From Sulfitobacter sp. D7 (GTDB taxonomy: Bacteria; Pseudomonadota; Alphaproteobacteria; Rhodobacterales; Rhodobacteraceae), in NCBI RefSeq assembly GCF_003611275.1, contig NZ_CP020694.1:1364001-1428000 (forward strand): 64,000 nt of DNA, in the 5' to 3' direction. The position numbers were made by a program, and so were the translations under genes. The notes beneath the pieces were generated by a model that ran no database searches, was not told where the DNA came from, and saw nothing but the letters and a program-made list of their open reading frames with translations. Shown here one piece after another: positions 1 through 8,495 of the stretch (its first letter is position 1; the number at the start of each line of letters is the position of its first letter).

Positions 1-610
1 CCAGCGTCGCGCCATGCTCAATCGGGCGGCAGAGGTAGGGCGTGGCGCTGGTGTTGTCGATGATCAGCGGAATGCCCGCCGCATCGGCCACATCGGCAAT
101 GGCGCGCACATCCATGATATAGCCGCCGGGGTTGGCGATGGCCTCACCAAAGACCGCGCGGGTGTCGTCGTCGATCGCATCGGCGACGGCTTGCGGATCG
201 TCGAAATCGACAAACTTGCAGGACCAACCGAAGCGTTTGATCGTGTGGCTGAACTGCGTGACCGTGCCGCCATAAAGACGGGTGGAGGCGACGATATTCT
301 TGCCCGGTCCCATCAGCGGGAACAGCGCCATGATCTGCGCCGCGTGACCCGAGGAGCAGCAGACCGCCCCCACACCGCCTTCGAGCGTGGCAATCCGCTC
401 TTGCAGGACGGCGTTGGTGGGGTTGGTCAGGCGCGAATAGATATAGCCGACTTCTTGCAGGTTAAAGAGCGCCGCCGCGTGATCGGCATCGCGAAAGACA
501 TAGGCCGTGGTCTGGTAGATCGGCGTCTGCCGCGCACCGGTGGCCGGGTCGGGTGTGGCGCCTGCGTGAATCTGCAACGTGTCAAATTGATGTTTGGGGC
601 TGTCGGCCAT
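1..610 (-). CDS. metY: O-acetylhomoserine sulfhydrylase, MetY type (3' end outside window)
   Basis: Residues 1-203 of a Cys/Met-metabolism PLP enzyme, expected to make homocysteine from O-acetylhomoserine and sulfide in the cytoplasm. The N-terminus reads FDTLQIHAGATPDP, then QTPIYQTTAYVF, YSRLTNPT and LEGG, all conserved in the MetY branch. IIDNTSATPYL near residue 190 carries the Asp that contacts the PLP ring nitrogen. The PLP lysine should lie just beyond the window edge, so activity cannot be confirmed. The ATG follows a GAGGAC ribosome site 5-6 nt upstream. Family usual length is about 430 residues. I looked upstream for a SAM-II riboswitch, common on such genes in alphaproteobacteria, and saw none. 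Confidence 0.88.
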   Translation of the reverse strand, partial: MADSPKHQFDTLQIHAGATPDPATGARQTPIYQTTAYVFRDADHAAALFNLQEVGYIYSRLTNPTNAVLQERIATLEGGVGAVCCSSGHAAQIMALFPLMGPGKNIVASTRLYGGTVTQFSHTIKRFGWSCKFVDFDDPQAVADAIDDDTRAVFGEAIANPGGYIMDVRAIADVADAAGIPLIIDNTSATPYLCRPIEHGATL

Positions 611-653
611 TGGTCTGTCCTCTCAGAAGAATGGATTTCGCGCAGCCTAGGCG

Positions 654-676
654 CAAAGAACCGTTCAGACAACGGT
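654..676 (-). terminator. Weak hairpin after the glycosyltransferase-like gene
   Basis: On the minus strand ACCGTT-GTCTG-AACGGT is followed by TTCTTT. The 6-bp stem sits just after the stop codon at 688 and before metY. It is short, so read-through into metY is possible. Confidence 0.35.
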
Positions 677-687
677 GGACGGATCGC

Positions 688-1692
688 TCAGCGCATCCAA
701 AAACCGTTGGATTTGATCCGGTTGCGGATCGCCTGTTCGCGGCGCGGCAGGTTGTCTTGATCAAAGAGCGCGCGCACCTTGGCGCCGCGCCCCTGATAGA
801 CCATCCGCTTGATCGGATCGCGCTGCTTGAGTAGCTTTTTCATCTGGTTGGGGGCGGTGATGGTCTCTAGAACCTCAATCGCATGGTCGCTTTCGCGGGC
901 ATAGAGCAGCGGCAGAAACCGGTAGTGGCAGGTCACCGTGCCATCCAGCAAGCCAGAGGGCAGGGCATCCCGCCCACCGCCGAGGGCGTGGATCACCAGT
1001 GGCAGCACGATTTGGTCGAGCCATGGGTCGAAGCTCTGCGCGCAAAGCTCCACAGGAGGATCATCCCGTACCGCCAGCGCATAGCGCAGAAACAGCGCGC
1101 CAAATTCATGCGGGCAGCGGTAGTAGAAGAACCCGGCGTTAAAATAGAGATAACGGCGCCAATATTCATCCGGCTGGCTCAGGTCGAGGCTGCTGGCGAA
1201 GTTGAGGTCAAACTTGTCGTAAAGCGACTTCCAGAGCGCGGTATAGCCCGGCCCGTAAAGCTGCGGCTCGGGCCATGTCCCTTCGCGCCGCAGGGAGGCC
1301 GAGGGCCGGTCAAAATCAAAAGGCACGGCGGCCAGATCGCCAGTGATCAGCGTGTCTGTGTCAAAGAAAACAAAGGGTTCGCCCGCGGGCAGGGCGCTGA
1401 GCATCTCGATTTTGTTGCCATAGGGGTAGGCGCTGCCGAAATGCTGGCTCTCGAAGGGGATGAACTCTGCTCCGAGGTCGGTCAGCGCCTCACGCAGCGC
1501 GGTGTCGATGATGCGCGGGTCGTTGTCCCAAAGCGGTCCGGGCTGCGGCTCGGCGATCAGCAGGCGGCCTTGGAACTGCGGGCAAGAATGGCGCAGGGAG
1601 GCGGCAAAAAGCAACGCTTCATAGGTCAGCCGGCCCTGCTGCCCCACGATGACGACGTTGAAAGTTTGCGGGATACGCGAATTGCGTGTCAT
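688..1692 (-). CDS. Glycosyltransferase-like conserved protein with DxD motif
   Basis: 334 residues, probably cytoplasmic, with no signal peptide. The N-terminus FNVVIVGQQGRLTYEALLFA looks like a Rossmann-type start, and FFDTDTLITGD near the middle carries the Asp-x-Asp pair used by GT-A fold nucleotide-sugar transferases to hold a metal. YFNAGFFYY is a second feature typical of such folds. Acceptor and sugar are unknown. The open frame extends far upstream, but the ATG at 1692 is chosen because the extension crosses the neighbouring divergent gene and has low-complexity Arg/His-rich translation. A conserved hypothetical in Rhodobacteraceae; the transferase role is inferred from the motif only. 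Confidence 0.75.
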   Translation of the reverse strand: MTRNSRIPQTFNVVIVGQQGRLTYEALLFAASLRHSCPQFQGRLLIAEPQPGPLWDNDPRIIDTALREALTDLGAEFIPFESQHFGSAYPYGNKIEMLSALPAGEPFVFFDTDTLITGDLAAVPFDFDRPSASLRREGTWPEPQLYGPGYTALWKSLYDKFDLNFASSLDLSQPDEYWRRYLYFNAGFFYYRCPHEFGALFLRYALAVRDDPPVELCAQSFDPWLDQIVLPLVIHALGGGRDALPSGLLDGTVTCHYRFLPLLYARESDHAIEVLETITAPNQMKKLLKQRDPIKRMVYQGRGAKVRALFDQDNLPRREQAIRNRIKSNGFWMR

Positions 1693-1785
1693 ACTTGGGC
1701 AAGGCCTTTTGGTTTTCGGCCAATATAGGGGCAGGCGTCTCTTGGCAAAAGCCAGCAATTTGAGCGGCCTGCGGGAGGGTTCGGA

Positions 1786-2361
1786 ATGTTCGATTTTGTC
1801 TTCGCCGTGATCGCGATCAGCCTTGGCGGACCAGCCGCCCCTTTGGACGGGGTTGGCCGACCGGATGCACCGATGACGGTGCAGGCCCCGGCGCGGCCCG
1901 CAGCACCGGCCAGTCCGGCGGCGCCTCTCGCACCCGCAGAACCGCCGCGGGCATTTCACATGGCTGCCGTGCCCCCCGGATTGGTTGCCGAAGATCAAAC
2001 CCCCACGGGCCGGTTCACAACCGCCGCAGAGGTGAAGCCGATCCTGAACGCGACGCGCGGCAATTGGATCGCGGTGCGGGAGTATGACGGGCAGGATCTC
2101 GTCTATGTCACCCATCTGTGGAGCTGGCGCTGCGGGCTGGCCGCGATGGCGGTCGCGGTCAACGACGCGCCGATGCAGAATTGGCCGATGCCCCCCTGCC
2201 ACGAGGCGCTGCCTTCGCCCAATGCGATTCTGGATGATGATCCGCAGCCGTATCTGACATTCGACCTCGGGTCTGTTCAGACGGTTCGGGTTCAGTTGGT
2301 ATACGACGATCTGAGCATGGAGCTTGAGGCGTTTTCGCGGGGGGACGTGCTGATCCCGTGA
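1786..2361 (+). CDS. Conserved hypothetical exported protein
   Basis: 191 residues. The N-terminal hydrophobic stretch MFDFVFAVIAISLGG suggests a signal peptide or anchor, followed by a Pro/Ala-rich linker (about residues 28-55). The conserved C-terminal part contains GNWIAVREYDGQDLVYVTHL, WSWRCGL and a second Cys in MPPCHE, which could form a disulfide in the periplasm. I recall this domain as a recurrent uncharacterised family in Rhodobacteraceae but know of no function. It is divergent from the glycosyltransferase-like gene, with 93 nt between starts. The next feature downstream is tRNA-Tyr on the other strand. Confidence 0.7.
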   Translation: MFDFVFAVIAISLGGPAAPLDGVGRPDAPMTVQAPARPAAPASPAAPLAPAEPPRAFHMAAVPPGLVAEDQTPTGRFTTAAEVKPILNATRGNWIAVREYDGQDLVYVTHLWSWRCGLAAMAVAVNDAPMQNWPMPPCHEALPSPNAILDDDPQPYLTFDLGSVQTVRVQLVYDDLSMELEAFSRGDVLIP

Positions 2362-2463
2362 GGCGGTTACGTTGCCGTCGCGCGCAGGATCGATCCGGGG
2401 GATTGATCGGTGGCCACGGGCGTTACGCTCGCGTGGTTCCGGGGTCATCTACGGAGGAGAAAG

Positions 2464-2547
2464 TGGTGGGCGACCCTGGAATCGAACCAGGCGTGCGTCT
2501 CCGCGAGGGAGTTACAGTCCCCTGCCACACCTTGCGGCCTGTCGCCC
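2464..2547 (-). tRNA. tRNA-Tyr (GTA)
   Basis: 84 nt including encoded CCA. Acceptor GGGCGAC pairs with GTCGCCC, discriminator A. Anticodon arm GGGGA-CTGTAAC-TCCCT gives anticodon GTA. A long variable arm is present, as expected for a class II tRNA-Tyr, and the T arm is CCTGG-TTCGATT-CCAGG. Confidence 0.95.
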
Positions 2548-2659
2548 ACTTTGTCCTGTGCATTGCACCTGACGTGGGGGCGTGATTACAAGCGACCCAA
2601 AGAAGCGTCAAGGCGAATTCCTGAGAAATGTTGGGGAAATCGCACGAAAGGATAAAGAG

Positions 2660-3436
2660 ATGAAGAAACCCAAATGGGTCGTGCAAAAAGAGCAGGACAA
2701 GAAGGCCGAAGCGGCGCAGACGGTCTGGCTTTTTGGTCTGCATGCGGTGCGCGATGCGCTGATGAACCCGAACCGCGAAAAACTGCAGCTGATGGTCACG
2801 CCGAATGCCCAAGCCAAGTTGGAGGATGCCATCGCAGAGGCGGGAATCACGCCGCAGGTCGTTGACCCGCGCAAGTTCCGCCCGCCGCTCGATCCCAACT
2901 CCGTCCACCAAGGCGCGGTGCTGGAAGTGAAGCCGCTGAACTGGGGCCGGTTGGAGGATGTCGCCATCGGCGATTCCGCACCGCGGCTGCTGTTGCTCGA
3001 CCGGGTGACCGATCCGCACAACGTCGGCGCGATTCTCCGCTCGGCTGAAGTCTTGGGCGCTTCGGCGGTCATCGGCACCAAGCACCACTCCGCGCCTGAG
3101 ACCGGCGCGTTGGCCAAGACCGCCAGCGGCGCGTTGGAGCGTCAGCCCTATCTGCGGGTGCGCAACCTCGCTGATGCGATCCGCGCCCTGCAGGATATGG
3201 GGTATCTGGTGCTGGGGCTGGATGGGGAGGCCACCCAGACCATCGAGGGCGCGGTAGAGGGCCGCCGTGACCGCCCTGTGGCGCTGGTTCTGGGGGCCGA
3301 GGGGCCGGGGCTGCGTGAGAAGACCCGCGAGACCGTGGATGCGCTGGTGCGGATCGATGCGGCTGGCGGATTTGGGTCGCTCAATGTCTCTAACGCCGCG
3401 GCGATTGCGCTTTATGCCAGCCGGGTCGGGGGCTGA
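2660..3436 (+). CDS. rlmB: 23S rRNA (guanosine-2'-O-)-methyltransferase RlmB (TrmH/SPOUT family)
   Basis: 258 residues. An N-terminal L30e-like substrate-binding domain (WLFGLHAVRDALMNP) is followed by a SPOUT domain. SPOUT motif 1 is HNVGAILRSAEVLGA (Asn121), motif 2 LVLGAEGPGLRE, motif 3 SLNVSNAAAIALY, which forms the SAM-binding trefoil knot. It methylates the 2'-O of a 23S rRNA guanosine (G2251 in E. coli); TrmH-type tRNA substrates are a less likely alternative. The frame opens at 2582, but ATG 2660 with AAAGGATAAAGAG just upstream gives the usual family length. A strong terminator follows about 150 nt after the stop. Confidence 0.9.
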   Translation: MKKPKWVVQKEQDKKAEAAQTVWLFGLHAVRDALMNPNREKLQLMVTPNAQAKLEDAIAEAGITPQVVDPRKFRPPLDPNSVHQGAVLEVKPLNWGRLEDVAIGDSAPRLLLLDRVTDPHNVGAILRSAEVLGASAVIGTKHHSAPETGALAKTASGALERQPYLRVRNLADAIRALQDMGYLVLGLDGEATQTIEGAVEGRRDRPVALVLGAEGPGLREKTRETVDALVRIDAAGGFGSLNVSNAAAIALYASRVGG

Positions 3437-3585
3437 GAATCGGCAAGAACTGGCTCAAAACCGGGCAGGGGGCGGGGCCGCAGGGTCCGGCCCCTTTGAA
3501 AACGGCCAAGGGTTCCTAAATTTAAAGGTGACCGCAGGCCCGGAACGCCTGCCGGCCACCTACTGTCCCTCGTTCCGTACCTTAC

Positions 3586-3614
3586 GCCCCGTGTTCGTCA
3601 TGGGGCGTTTTTTT
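3586..3614 (+). terminator. Rho-independent terminator downstream of rlmB
   Basis: GCCCCGTG-TTCGT-CATGGGGC, an 8-bp stem with one G-T pair, is followed by G and seven T residues. Confidence 0.8.
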
Positions 3615-3640
3615 ATGTCATGGTGGACGCGAGATACACA

Positions 3641-3664
3641 AAAGCCGCCCCGAGGGGCGGCTTT
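3641..3664 (-). terminator. Terminator of the first tRNA-Gly
   Basis: A perfect 11-bp inverted repeat AAAGCCGCCCC-GA-GGGGCGGCTTT lies 30 nt beyond the 3' end of the minus-strand tRNA-Gly. The minus strand continues with TGTGT rather than a long T tract, so strength is moderate; it could act in both directions. Confidence 0.65.
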
Positions 3665-3693
3665 GCGTTTCCTACGGGGTGGTAGGATCAACC

Positions 3694-3768
3694 TGGAGCG
3701 GGCGAGGCGATTCGAACGCCCGACCCTAACCTTGGCAAGGTTATGCTCTACCCCTGAGCTACGCCCGC
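3694..3768 (-). tRNA. tRNA-Gly (GCC), copy 1
   Basis: 75 nt with encoded CCA. Acceptor GCGGGCG/CGCCCGC, discriminator T, anticodon loop in CTTGCCAAG giving GCC, T loop TTCGAAT. Identical to the second copy at 3925-3999. Confidence 0.96.
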
Positions 3769-3886
3769 ATCCGGTTGGTGAGGGGGGAATACCCATTCGC
3801 GCGGGGGGCTGCAAGAGGTAAAATGCGGCGGCTTGGCCGGGTCCATGCGATTTTTCTGGCATTCGTCACGGGCCTGAAAAACACAA

Positions 3887-3912
3887 AGGGCCGCATCCGA
3901 GGATGCGACCCT
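3887..3912 (-). terminator. Terminator of the second tRNA-Gly
   Basis: Minus strand AGGGTCGCATCC-TC-GGATGCGGCCCT (12-bp stem, one G-T pair) followed by TTGTGTTTTT, 12 nt beyond the tRNA 3' end. Confidence 0.75.
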
Positions 3913-3924
3913 GTGAAGACCAGA

Positions 3925-3999
3925 TGGAGCGGGCGAGGCGATTCGAACGCCCGACCCTAACCTTGGCAAGGTTATGCTCTACCCCTGAGCTACGCCCGC
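3925..3999 (-). tRNA. tRNA-Gly (GCC), copy 2
   Basis: Same 75-nt sequence as the gene at 3694-3768, same strand, 156 nt between the two. Upstream flanks are also related (TGGTGAGGG..., ATACCCATT, then CAAGAGG), so the promoter was probably duplicated with the tRNA. Confidence 0.96.
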
Positions 4000-4083
4000 T
4001 TACCGTCTGGTGAGGGCGAGATACCCATTGGGGCAGGGGGCTTCAAGAGGGAAATGTGGTTTTTGGCGGAAAAAGTTGCGCAG

Positions 4084-4130
4084 GGCGGGGGCGCTGCCCC
4101 CGGACCCCCGCGGGTATTTGAAAAAGGATG
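4084..4130. repeat. GC-rich palindromic intergenic repeat
   Basis: GGGGGC-GCT-GCCCCC is followed by GGACCCCCGCGGGTATTTG and AAAAAGGATGAA, ending 3 nt from the stop of the MAPEG gene. From memory, similar units are scattered at 3' ends of genes in Rhodobacteraceae; no second copy was seen here. It may serve as a hairpin terminator for the minus-strand gene. Confidence 0.5.
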
Positions 4131-4132
4131 AA

Positions 4133-4522
4133 TTAGAAGAGGGCGTGACCCAGTAAACCGAGGGCCGAGGCGGCGATCATGGCGAGGGTCAGAACCATAC
4201 CGACCTGGCGCAGGATGAATTTTTGCGGGGTGGCGGCAAAGCCTAGAGGATGCAGGATGCGGCCTGTCAGCAGCGCGAGGCCAAGGGCGTGGACAGCCAG
4301 TGCGGGGGCGCCATTGGCTTCGGTCAGCGCCAGCAAGATCAGCGCGATGGGCATGTATTCTGCGGCATTGGCCTGTGCGCGCATGCGTTTGAGCAGCGCC
4401 TTGTCTCCGGTATCGCCGAGAGAGATGCGATTGACCCGCCGGTAGGCAATCACATGCCAGCTGAGGCCGAGAAAAACCAGCGCACAAAGGGCGGCGTAAA
4501 TCGGAGTGAGGGTGAGAGGCAT
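4133..4522 (-). CDS. MAPEG-family membrane protein
   Basis: 129 residues, inner membrane, four predicted helices: residues about 5-25, 55-75, 77-95 and 105-125. RMRAQANAAEYMPIALILLA carries the Arg/Asn/Glu pattern of MAPEG proteins (eicosanoid and glutathione metabolism superfamily), and GRILHPLGF is the following conserved loop. Bacterial members are mostly uncharacterised; glutathione transferase or peroxidase activity is possible but unproven. It sits downstream of ctaD on the same strand but is separated from it by a strong terminator, so it is probably transcribed on its own. Confidence 0.8.
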   Translation of the reverse strand: MPLTLTPIYAALCALVFLGLSWHVIAYRRVNRISLGDTGDKALLKRMRAQANAAEYMPIALILLALTEANGAPALAVHALGLALLTGRILHPLGFAATPQKFILRQVGMVLTLAMIAASALGLLGHALF

Positions 4523-4570
4523 GGGGTGACCTTTGTCTGGGGCTTTCGCTGAGTGTGACAGTGCAGCGGT

Positions 4571-4605
4571 GCAAAAGAAAAGGCCCCGCGTGTGGCGGGG
4601 CCTTT
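4571..4605 (-). terminator. Strong terminator of ctaD
   Basis: Minus strand AAAGGCCCCGC-CACAC-GCGGGGCCTTT, a perfect 11-bp stem, followed by TCTTTT, 19 nt after the ctaD stop. Confidence 0.85.
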
Positions 4606-4623
4606 GAAATGGTGACGCAGCGC

Positions 4624-6297
4624 TTAGTGGCTGTGCTGTTTGTCCCAGTCTTCCTGCTTTGGAAGCTGCTCGAACGTGTGTTCGGGCGGCGGGCTGGGCA
4701 GGGTCCATTCTAGCGTATCCGCGAACTCGTTCCATGGGTTGTTCGCCGTGGAGCGGGCGCCGCGTGTCAGCGTGTAGGCCATGATCCCGAAGAAGAACAG
4801 GAAGGAGGCGAAGCTGAGGAAGGCGCCGATCGAGGACCACTGGTTCCAGTAGGCGAAGGCCTCGGGGTAGTCGATGTAGCGGCGTGGCATGCCCTGACGG
4901 CCCAAGAAGTGCTGGGGGAAGAAGGTCAGGTTGGCGCCGATGAACATTGCCCAGAAGTGCAGTTTGCCGGCCCATTCGGGGTACATACGGCCTGTCATCT
5001 TGGGCAGGTAGAAGTAGATGCCTGCAAAGATGGCGAAGACGGCACCGAGCGACATCACGTAGTGGAAGTGCGCCACGACGTAGTAGGTGTCGTGATAGGC
5101 ACGGTCCACAGCGGCCTGGCTCAGCACGATGCCGGTGACGCCACCGACGGTGAAGAGGAACAGGAAGCCGAAGGCCCAAAGCATCGGAGTTTTAAACTCG
5201 ATAGAGCCGCCCCACATGGTGGCGATCCAGCTGAAGACCTTCACCCCTGTTGGCACCGCGATGACCATGGTGGCCAGCATAAAGTAGGCCTGCTGGTTCA
5301 AGGTCATGCCCACGGTGTACATGTGGTGCGCCCAAACGACGAAGCCCAGAGCGCCAATCGCGATGATCGCCCAAACCATCGGCAGGTAGCCGAAGACCGG
5401 TTTACGCGAGAAGGTCGCGATCACGTGGGAGATGATGCCAAAGCCGGGCAAGATGATGATGTATACTTCGGGGTGACCAAAGAACCACAGGATGTGCTGG
5501 TAGAGGATCGGGTCACCACCGCCTGCGGGGTCGAAGAAGGCGAAGCCGAAGTTGCGGTCCATCAGCAGCATGGTGATCGCGCCCGCCAGTACCGGCAGGG
5601 ACAGAAGGATCAGCCAGCTTGTGACGAAGATCGACCATGCAAAGAGCGGCACTTTGAACAGGGTCATGCCGGGGGCACGCATGTTCAAGAAGGTGGTGAT
5701 CATGTTGATCGCACCGAGGATCGAAGACGCACCCGAGACGTGGACGGCGAAGATCGCGAAGTCCATCGACATGCCTGCTTCGCGGACCGAGAGCGGCGGG
5801 TAGAGCACCCAGCCCACGCCGGAGCCCAGTTGGCCATTGCCGCCCGGTGTCAGCAGCGAGCAGACCGCCAGCGTTGTACCGGCGACATAGAGCCAGAAGC
5901 TGAGGTTGTTCATCCGCGGGAAAGCCATATCCGGCGCGCCGATTTGCAGCGGCATGAAGTAGTTGCCGAAACCGCCGAAGAGGGCGGGAATCACGACGAA
6001 GAACATCATCAGGATGCCGTGGCCGGTGATCAGCACGTTCCACAGGTGGCCGTTGGGCGTACATGCAGCGGCGCTATCCGCGATGAAACGTGCGCCTTCC
6101 ATACACATGTATTGAACGCCGGGGTTCATGAGCTCAAGGCGCATGTAAACGGTGAATGCCACCGAGATAAGACCGACCAAGGCCGAGACGATCAGATAAA
6201 GGATACCGATGTCTTTGTGGTTTGTGGACATGAACCACCGGGTAAAGAACCCCCGGTCGTCGTGATGATCTTGGCCGTGAATGGCTGCGTCTGCCAT
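4624..6297 (-). CDS. ctaD: Cytochrome c oxidase subunit I (aa3 type)
   Basis: 557 residues, twelve-helix inner-membrane subunit of the proton-pumping aa3 oxidase that reduces O2 with electrons from cytochrome c. Visible ligands, nearly one-to-one with Paracoccus numbering: His93 (LITGHG) and His412 (VAHFHYV) for low-spin haem a, His410 for haem a3, and His275, His324 and His325 for CuB. Tyr279 (GHPEVY) is the cross-linked tyrosine. Asp123 (IGAPDM), Glu277 and Lys353 of the D and K proton channels are present, so the enzyme should pump. The start at 6297 follows AGGAGG. No ctaC or ctaE lies beside it; a lone ctaD is common in this order. Confidence 0.97.
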   Translation of the reverse strand: MADAAIHGQDHHDDRGFFTRWFMSTNHKDIGILYLIVSALVGLISVAFTVYMRLELMNPGVQYMCMEGARFIADSAAACTPNGHLWNVLITGHGILMMFFVVIPALFGGFGNYFMPLQIGAPDMAFPRMNNLSFWLYVAGTTLAVCSLLTPGGNGQLGSGVGWVLYPPLSVREAGMSMDFAIFAVHVSGASSILGAINMITTFLNMRAPGMTLFKVPLFAWSIFVTSWLILLSLPVLAGAITMLLMDRNFGFAFFDPAGGGDPILYQHILWFFGHPEVYIIILPGFGIISHVIATFSRKPVFGYLPMVWAIIAIGALGFVVWAHHMYTVGMTLNQQAYFMLATMVIAVPTGVKVFSWIATMWGGSIEFKTPMLWAFGFLFLFTVGGVTGIVLSQAAVDRAYHDTYYVVAHFHYVMSLGAVFAIFAGIYFYLPKMTGRMYPEWAGKLHFWAMFIGANLTFFPQHFLGRQGMPRRYIDYPEAFAYWNQWSSIGAFLSFASFLFFFGIMAYTLTRGARSTANNPWNEFADTLEWTLPSPPPEHTFEQLPKQEDWDKQHSH

Positions 6298-6483
6298 GCG
6301 GTGCCTCCTGCAAATGAATTGGACACATGGCGCCATAGGCGGCACATGCGGTGTCGCGCCCGTTTTAGAGCGACCGTCTCGCGGGGGCAATGGGCGCGAT
6401 GGTCGCAGGGAGGGTATTTTTTCCGCTGCGGCTATCGACGTATAATCGGGTTCTAACGCCGCTTGGCGCGCGCTTTGCCTCTC

Positions 6484-7164
6484 TCAGGAGGCGATGTCGC
6501 AGCTGCCAGAGGGGTCATTGGCAAAGACATCATCGAAGGTGGCGCGCAGGGCTAGATCGACATCGTCCATCGTCACGGGCAGACCCAGATCGACCAGTGA
6601 GGTCACCCCATGGTTCGTGATGCCGCAGGGCACGATGCCGCCAAAATGGCTGAGCTCCGGTTCAACATTGATGCTGATGCCGTGAAAGCTGACCCATTTG
6701 CGCAGCCTGATTCCAATCGCGGCGATCTTGTCTTCGGCGGGGCTGCCATCGGGCTGGGCGGGTTTCTCGGGCCGCTGTACCCAAACGCCGACACGCCCGG
6801 GGCGAACCTCGCCGCGCAGGTTGAATTCATCCAATGTGGCGATCACCCAATTTTCAAGCTGGCGCACGAAACAGCGGACATCGCGACCCCGTGCGGCGAC
6901 GTTCAGCATCACATAGGCCACGCGCTGGCCCGGTCCGTGATAGGTGTACTGCCCGCCGCGCCGGGTGGGATAGACGGGAAAGCGGTCCGGCTCTGTCAGG
7001 TCTTCGGCACGCGCCGAGGTGCCCGCGGTGTAGAGCGGGGGGTGTTCTACCAGCCAGATGCATTCCTCGGCTTCGCCCGCGGCGATGGCGGTGGCGCGCG
7101 CCTCCATCCACGCCTCGGCGGTGCGGTAATCGGTCAAGCCGTCGCTGATGATCCATTCAACCAT
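6484..7164 (-). CDS. lipB: Octanoyltransferase LipB
   Basis: 226 residues, cytoplasmic. It moves octanoate from acyl carrier protein onto the lipoyl domains of 2-oxoacid dehydrogenases and the glycine cleavage H protein; LipA then inserts sulfur. [20 protein letters not shown] is the family signature. [12 protein letters not shown] holds the conserved lysine and GIVPCGI the acyl-accepting cysteine, so the Cys/Lys pair is intact. Length is normal. It lies 46 nt downstream of the DsbA-like gene on the same strand, so co-transcription is possible without a functional link. Confidence 0.95.
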   Translation of the reverse strand: MVEWIISDGLTDYRTAEAWMEARATAIAAGEAEECIWLVEHPPLYTAGTSARAEDLTEPDRFPVYPTRRGGQYTYHGPGQRVAYVMLNVAARGRDVRCFVRQLENWVIATLDEFNLRGEVRPGRVGVWVQRPEKPAQPDGSPAEDKIAAIGIRLRKWVSFHGISINVEPELSHFGGIVPCGITNHGVTSLVDLGLPVTMDDVDLALRATFDDVFANDPSGSCDIAS

Positions 7165-7210
7165 AGGGATGCCTTAGCAAGACCCGCGCCGCACCGCCAG
7201 AGGCTCTGCG

Positions 7211-7894
7211 TTAGGCGGCGGCGTCACGTTCTTCCAGAACCTTGCGGAGCATCTGGGCATAATTATCGGCCCCCTGTGCTCCGGTAACGAGGTATTTGCC
7301 CTCAAAAATCATCGACGGCACGCCGGAAATGCCGCGGGAGGTCCAGAATTGCTGTGCTTCGCGGGTTTGTTCGGCGAAGCTGCCGCTGCTAAGCACCTCC
7401 AGCGCCTCGGTGCGGTCCAGCCCGACGGAGGCCGCGACATCGGCCAGCACCTCGGGATCATTCACATTGTGCCCTTGCGTGAAATGCGCATCGAAGAGCG
7501 CCATTTTGAGCGGGTGTTGCAGCCCCTTGGCCTGCGCCCAAGTGAGCAACTGATGCGCGGCGAATGTATTTTGCATCCGCGTGTCGTCGGAAAAGTTGAA
7601 GGCAAAGCCCAAGTCGCTGCCCATCTGGGACAGCCGCTTGCGATTCTCGACCGATTGCGCGGGGGTGGATCCATATTTCTCGGCCAGATGTTCGGCCATG
7701 TTTTGGCCTTCGGCTGGCATCTGCGGGTTCAACTCAAAGGGATGCCAGCGCAGATATGCGCCCACGCCGACCGCGCCGAGCGCTTGTTCCAGTTGTTTAT
7801 AGCCAACGATACACCAAGGGCACATGACATCCGACACGATGTCGATCTGCACGGTGGGGGCGTCAGTTGAAGGCGTGGCGGTATCTGCGGGCAT
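7211..7894 (-). CDS. DsbA-family (FrnE-like) thiol oxidoreductase
   Basis: 227 residues with a thioredoxin fold and helical insert. The active site is CPWC (Cys25, Cys28) in DVMCPWCIVGYKQLE, and the cis-Pro loop is SGVPSMIF near residue 195. There is no signal peptide, so it acts in the cytoplasm, as FrnE-type proteins do. Relatives are linked to thiol/disulfide handling under oxidative stress or to polyketide isomerisation; the substrate here is unknown. ATG 7894 is chosen because AAGGAACACGCC precedes it; the upstream ATG at 7975 would add a basic tail absent from the family. Confidence 0.87.
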   Translation of the reverse strand: MPADTATPSTDAPTVQIDIVSDVMCPWCIVGYKQLEQALGAVGVGAYLRWHPFELNPQMPAEGQNMAEHLAEKYGSTPAQSVENRKRLSQMGSDLGFAFNFSDDTRMQNTFAAHQLLTWAQAKGLQHPLKMALFDAHFTQGHNVNDPEVLADVAASVGLDRTEALEVLSSGSFAEQTREAQQFWTSRGISGVPSMIFEGKYLVTGAQGADNYAQMLRKVLEERDAAA

Positions 7895-8114
7895 GGCGTG
7901 TTCCTTGTTGCTTGGTCCACAGATGGCTTGCCGGACGCGGCGTTTCAACGTCTGAGGTGTCAGATTGCAGGGCACTAAAGGGATTGTGATCAGCGAAGTG
8001 GCCGCGGGAAAATAGGGGCTTAACCCGCTTTCTGAAACTCACTGAAAAATTTTGCCGATTGCCTCTTCACAAGCCCTTGGTCTTTGGCTAAACCCCGCCC
8101 ACCAACCATGGCGT

Positions 8115-8200
8115 GCGGTCGTGGCGGAATGGTAGACGCGCAGCGTTGAGGTCGCTGTGGGGTAACACCCGTGAGAGTTCGAGTCTCTCCGACCGCACCA
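8115..8200 (+). tRNA. tRNA-Leu (GAG)
   Basis: 86 nt with encoded CCA. Acceptor GCGGTCG/CGACCGC, discriminator A, anticodon loop TTGAGGT giving GAG, long variable arm, T loop TTCGAGT. The 295 nt between it and tamA hold no gene I can support; the only structure is a hairpin GCTTTGC-AAT-GGCAAAGC just after the tRNA, without a T tract. Confidence 0.95.
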
Positions 8201-8495
8201 CCATGCTTTGCAATGGCAAAGCTATGGTTGGATCACCCAAAAAAGAAAACTCGTTTCAGCCCTCGTCTCTCGTCGCGTGCAGACTACACTTTGCTGCGCG
8301 GTATTTTGCCGATTTTGCGGTCCGCTTCTGTGCGAGACGGGCGAACAGGGCTCTCATACCGCTATTGCCCCGGCAGAATGTTTGCAGCCAAGGCGGCAAT
8401 GCCGTTTAACGGTTGATGAGAAAAAGGCTCGTGCTGAGCGGGCTAAGGAAAACCGGCGCGAAAACCGGGGTGACGAAACGCAAGGAGGGTAGCGC

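Noticed and set aside
611..687. Possible SAM-II riboswitch upstream of metY
   Set aside because: The 77-nt leader lacks the expected conserved stem and AAAGCTAAA-type segments, and the main structure is the short hairpin of the upstream gene.
1693..2448. Upstream extension of the glycosyltransferase-like gene
   Set aside because: The extra 252 residues overlap the divergent conserved gene at 1786-2361 and are Arg/Pro/His-rich without domain similarity.
4909..6456. Long open frame (515 codons) on the plus strand across ctaD
   Set aside because: It is antisense to ctaD, has His/Asp/Glu/Arg-rich translation typical of the complement of a GC-rich gene, and has no ribosome site.
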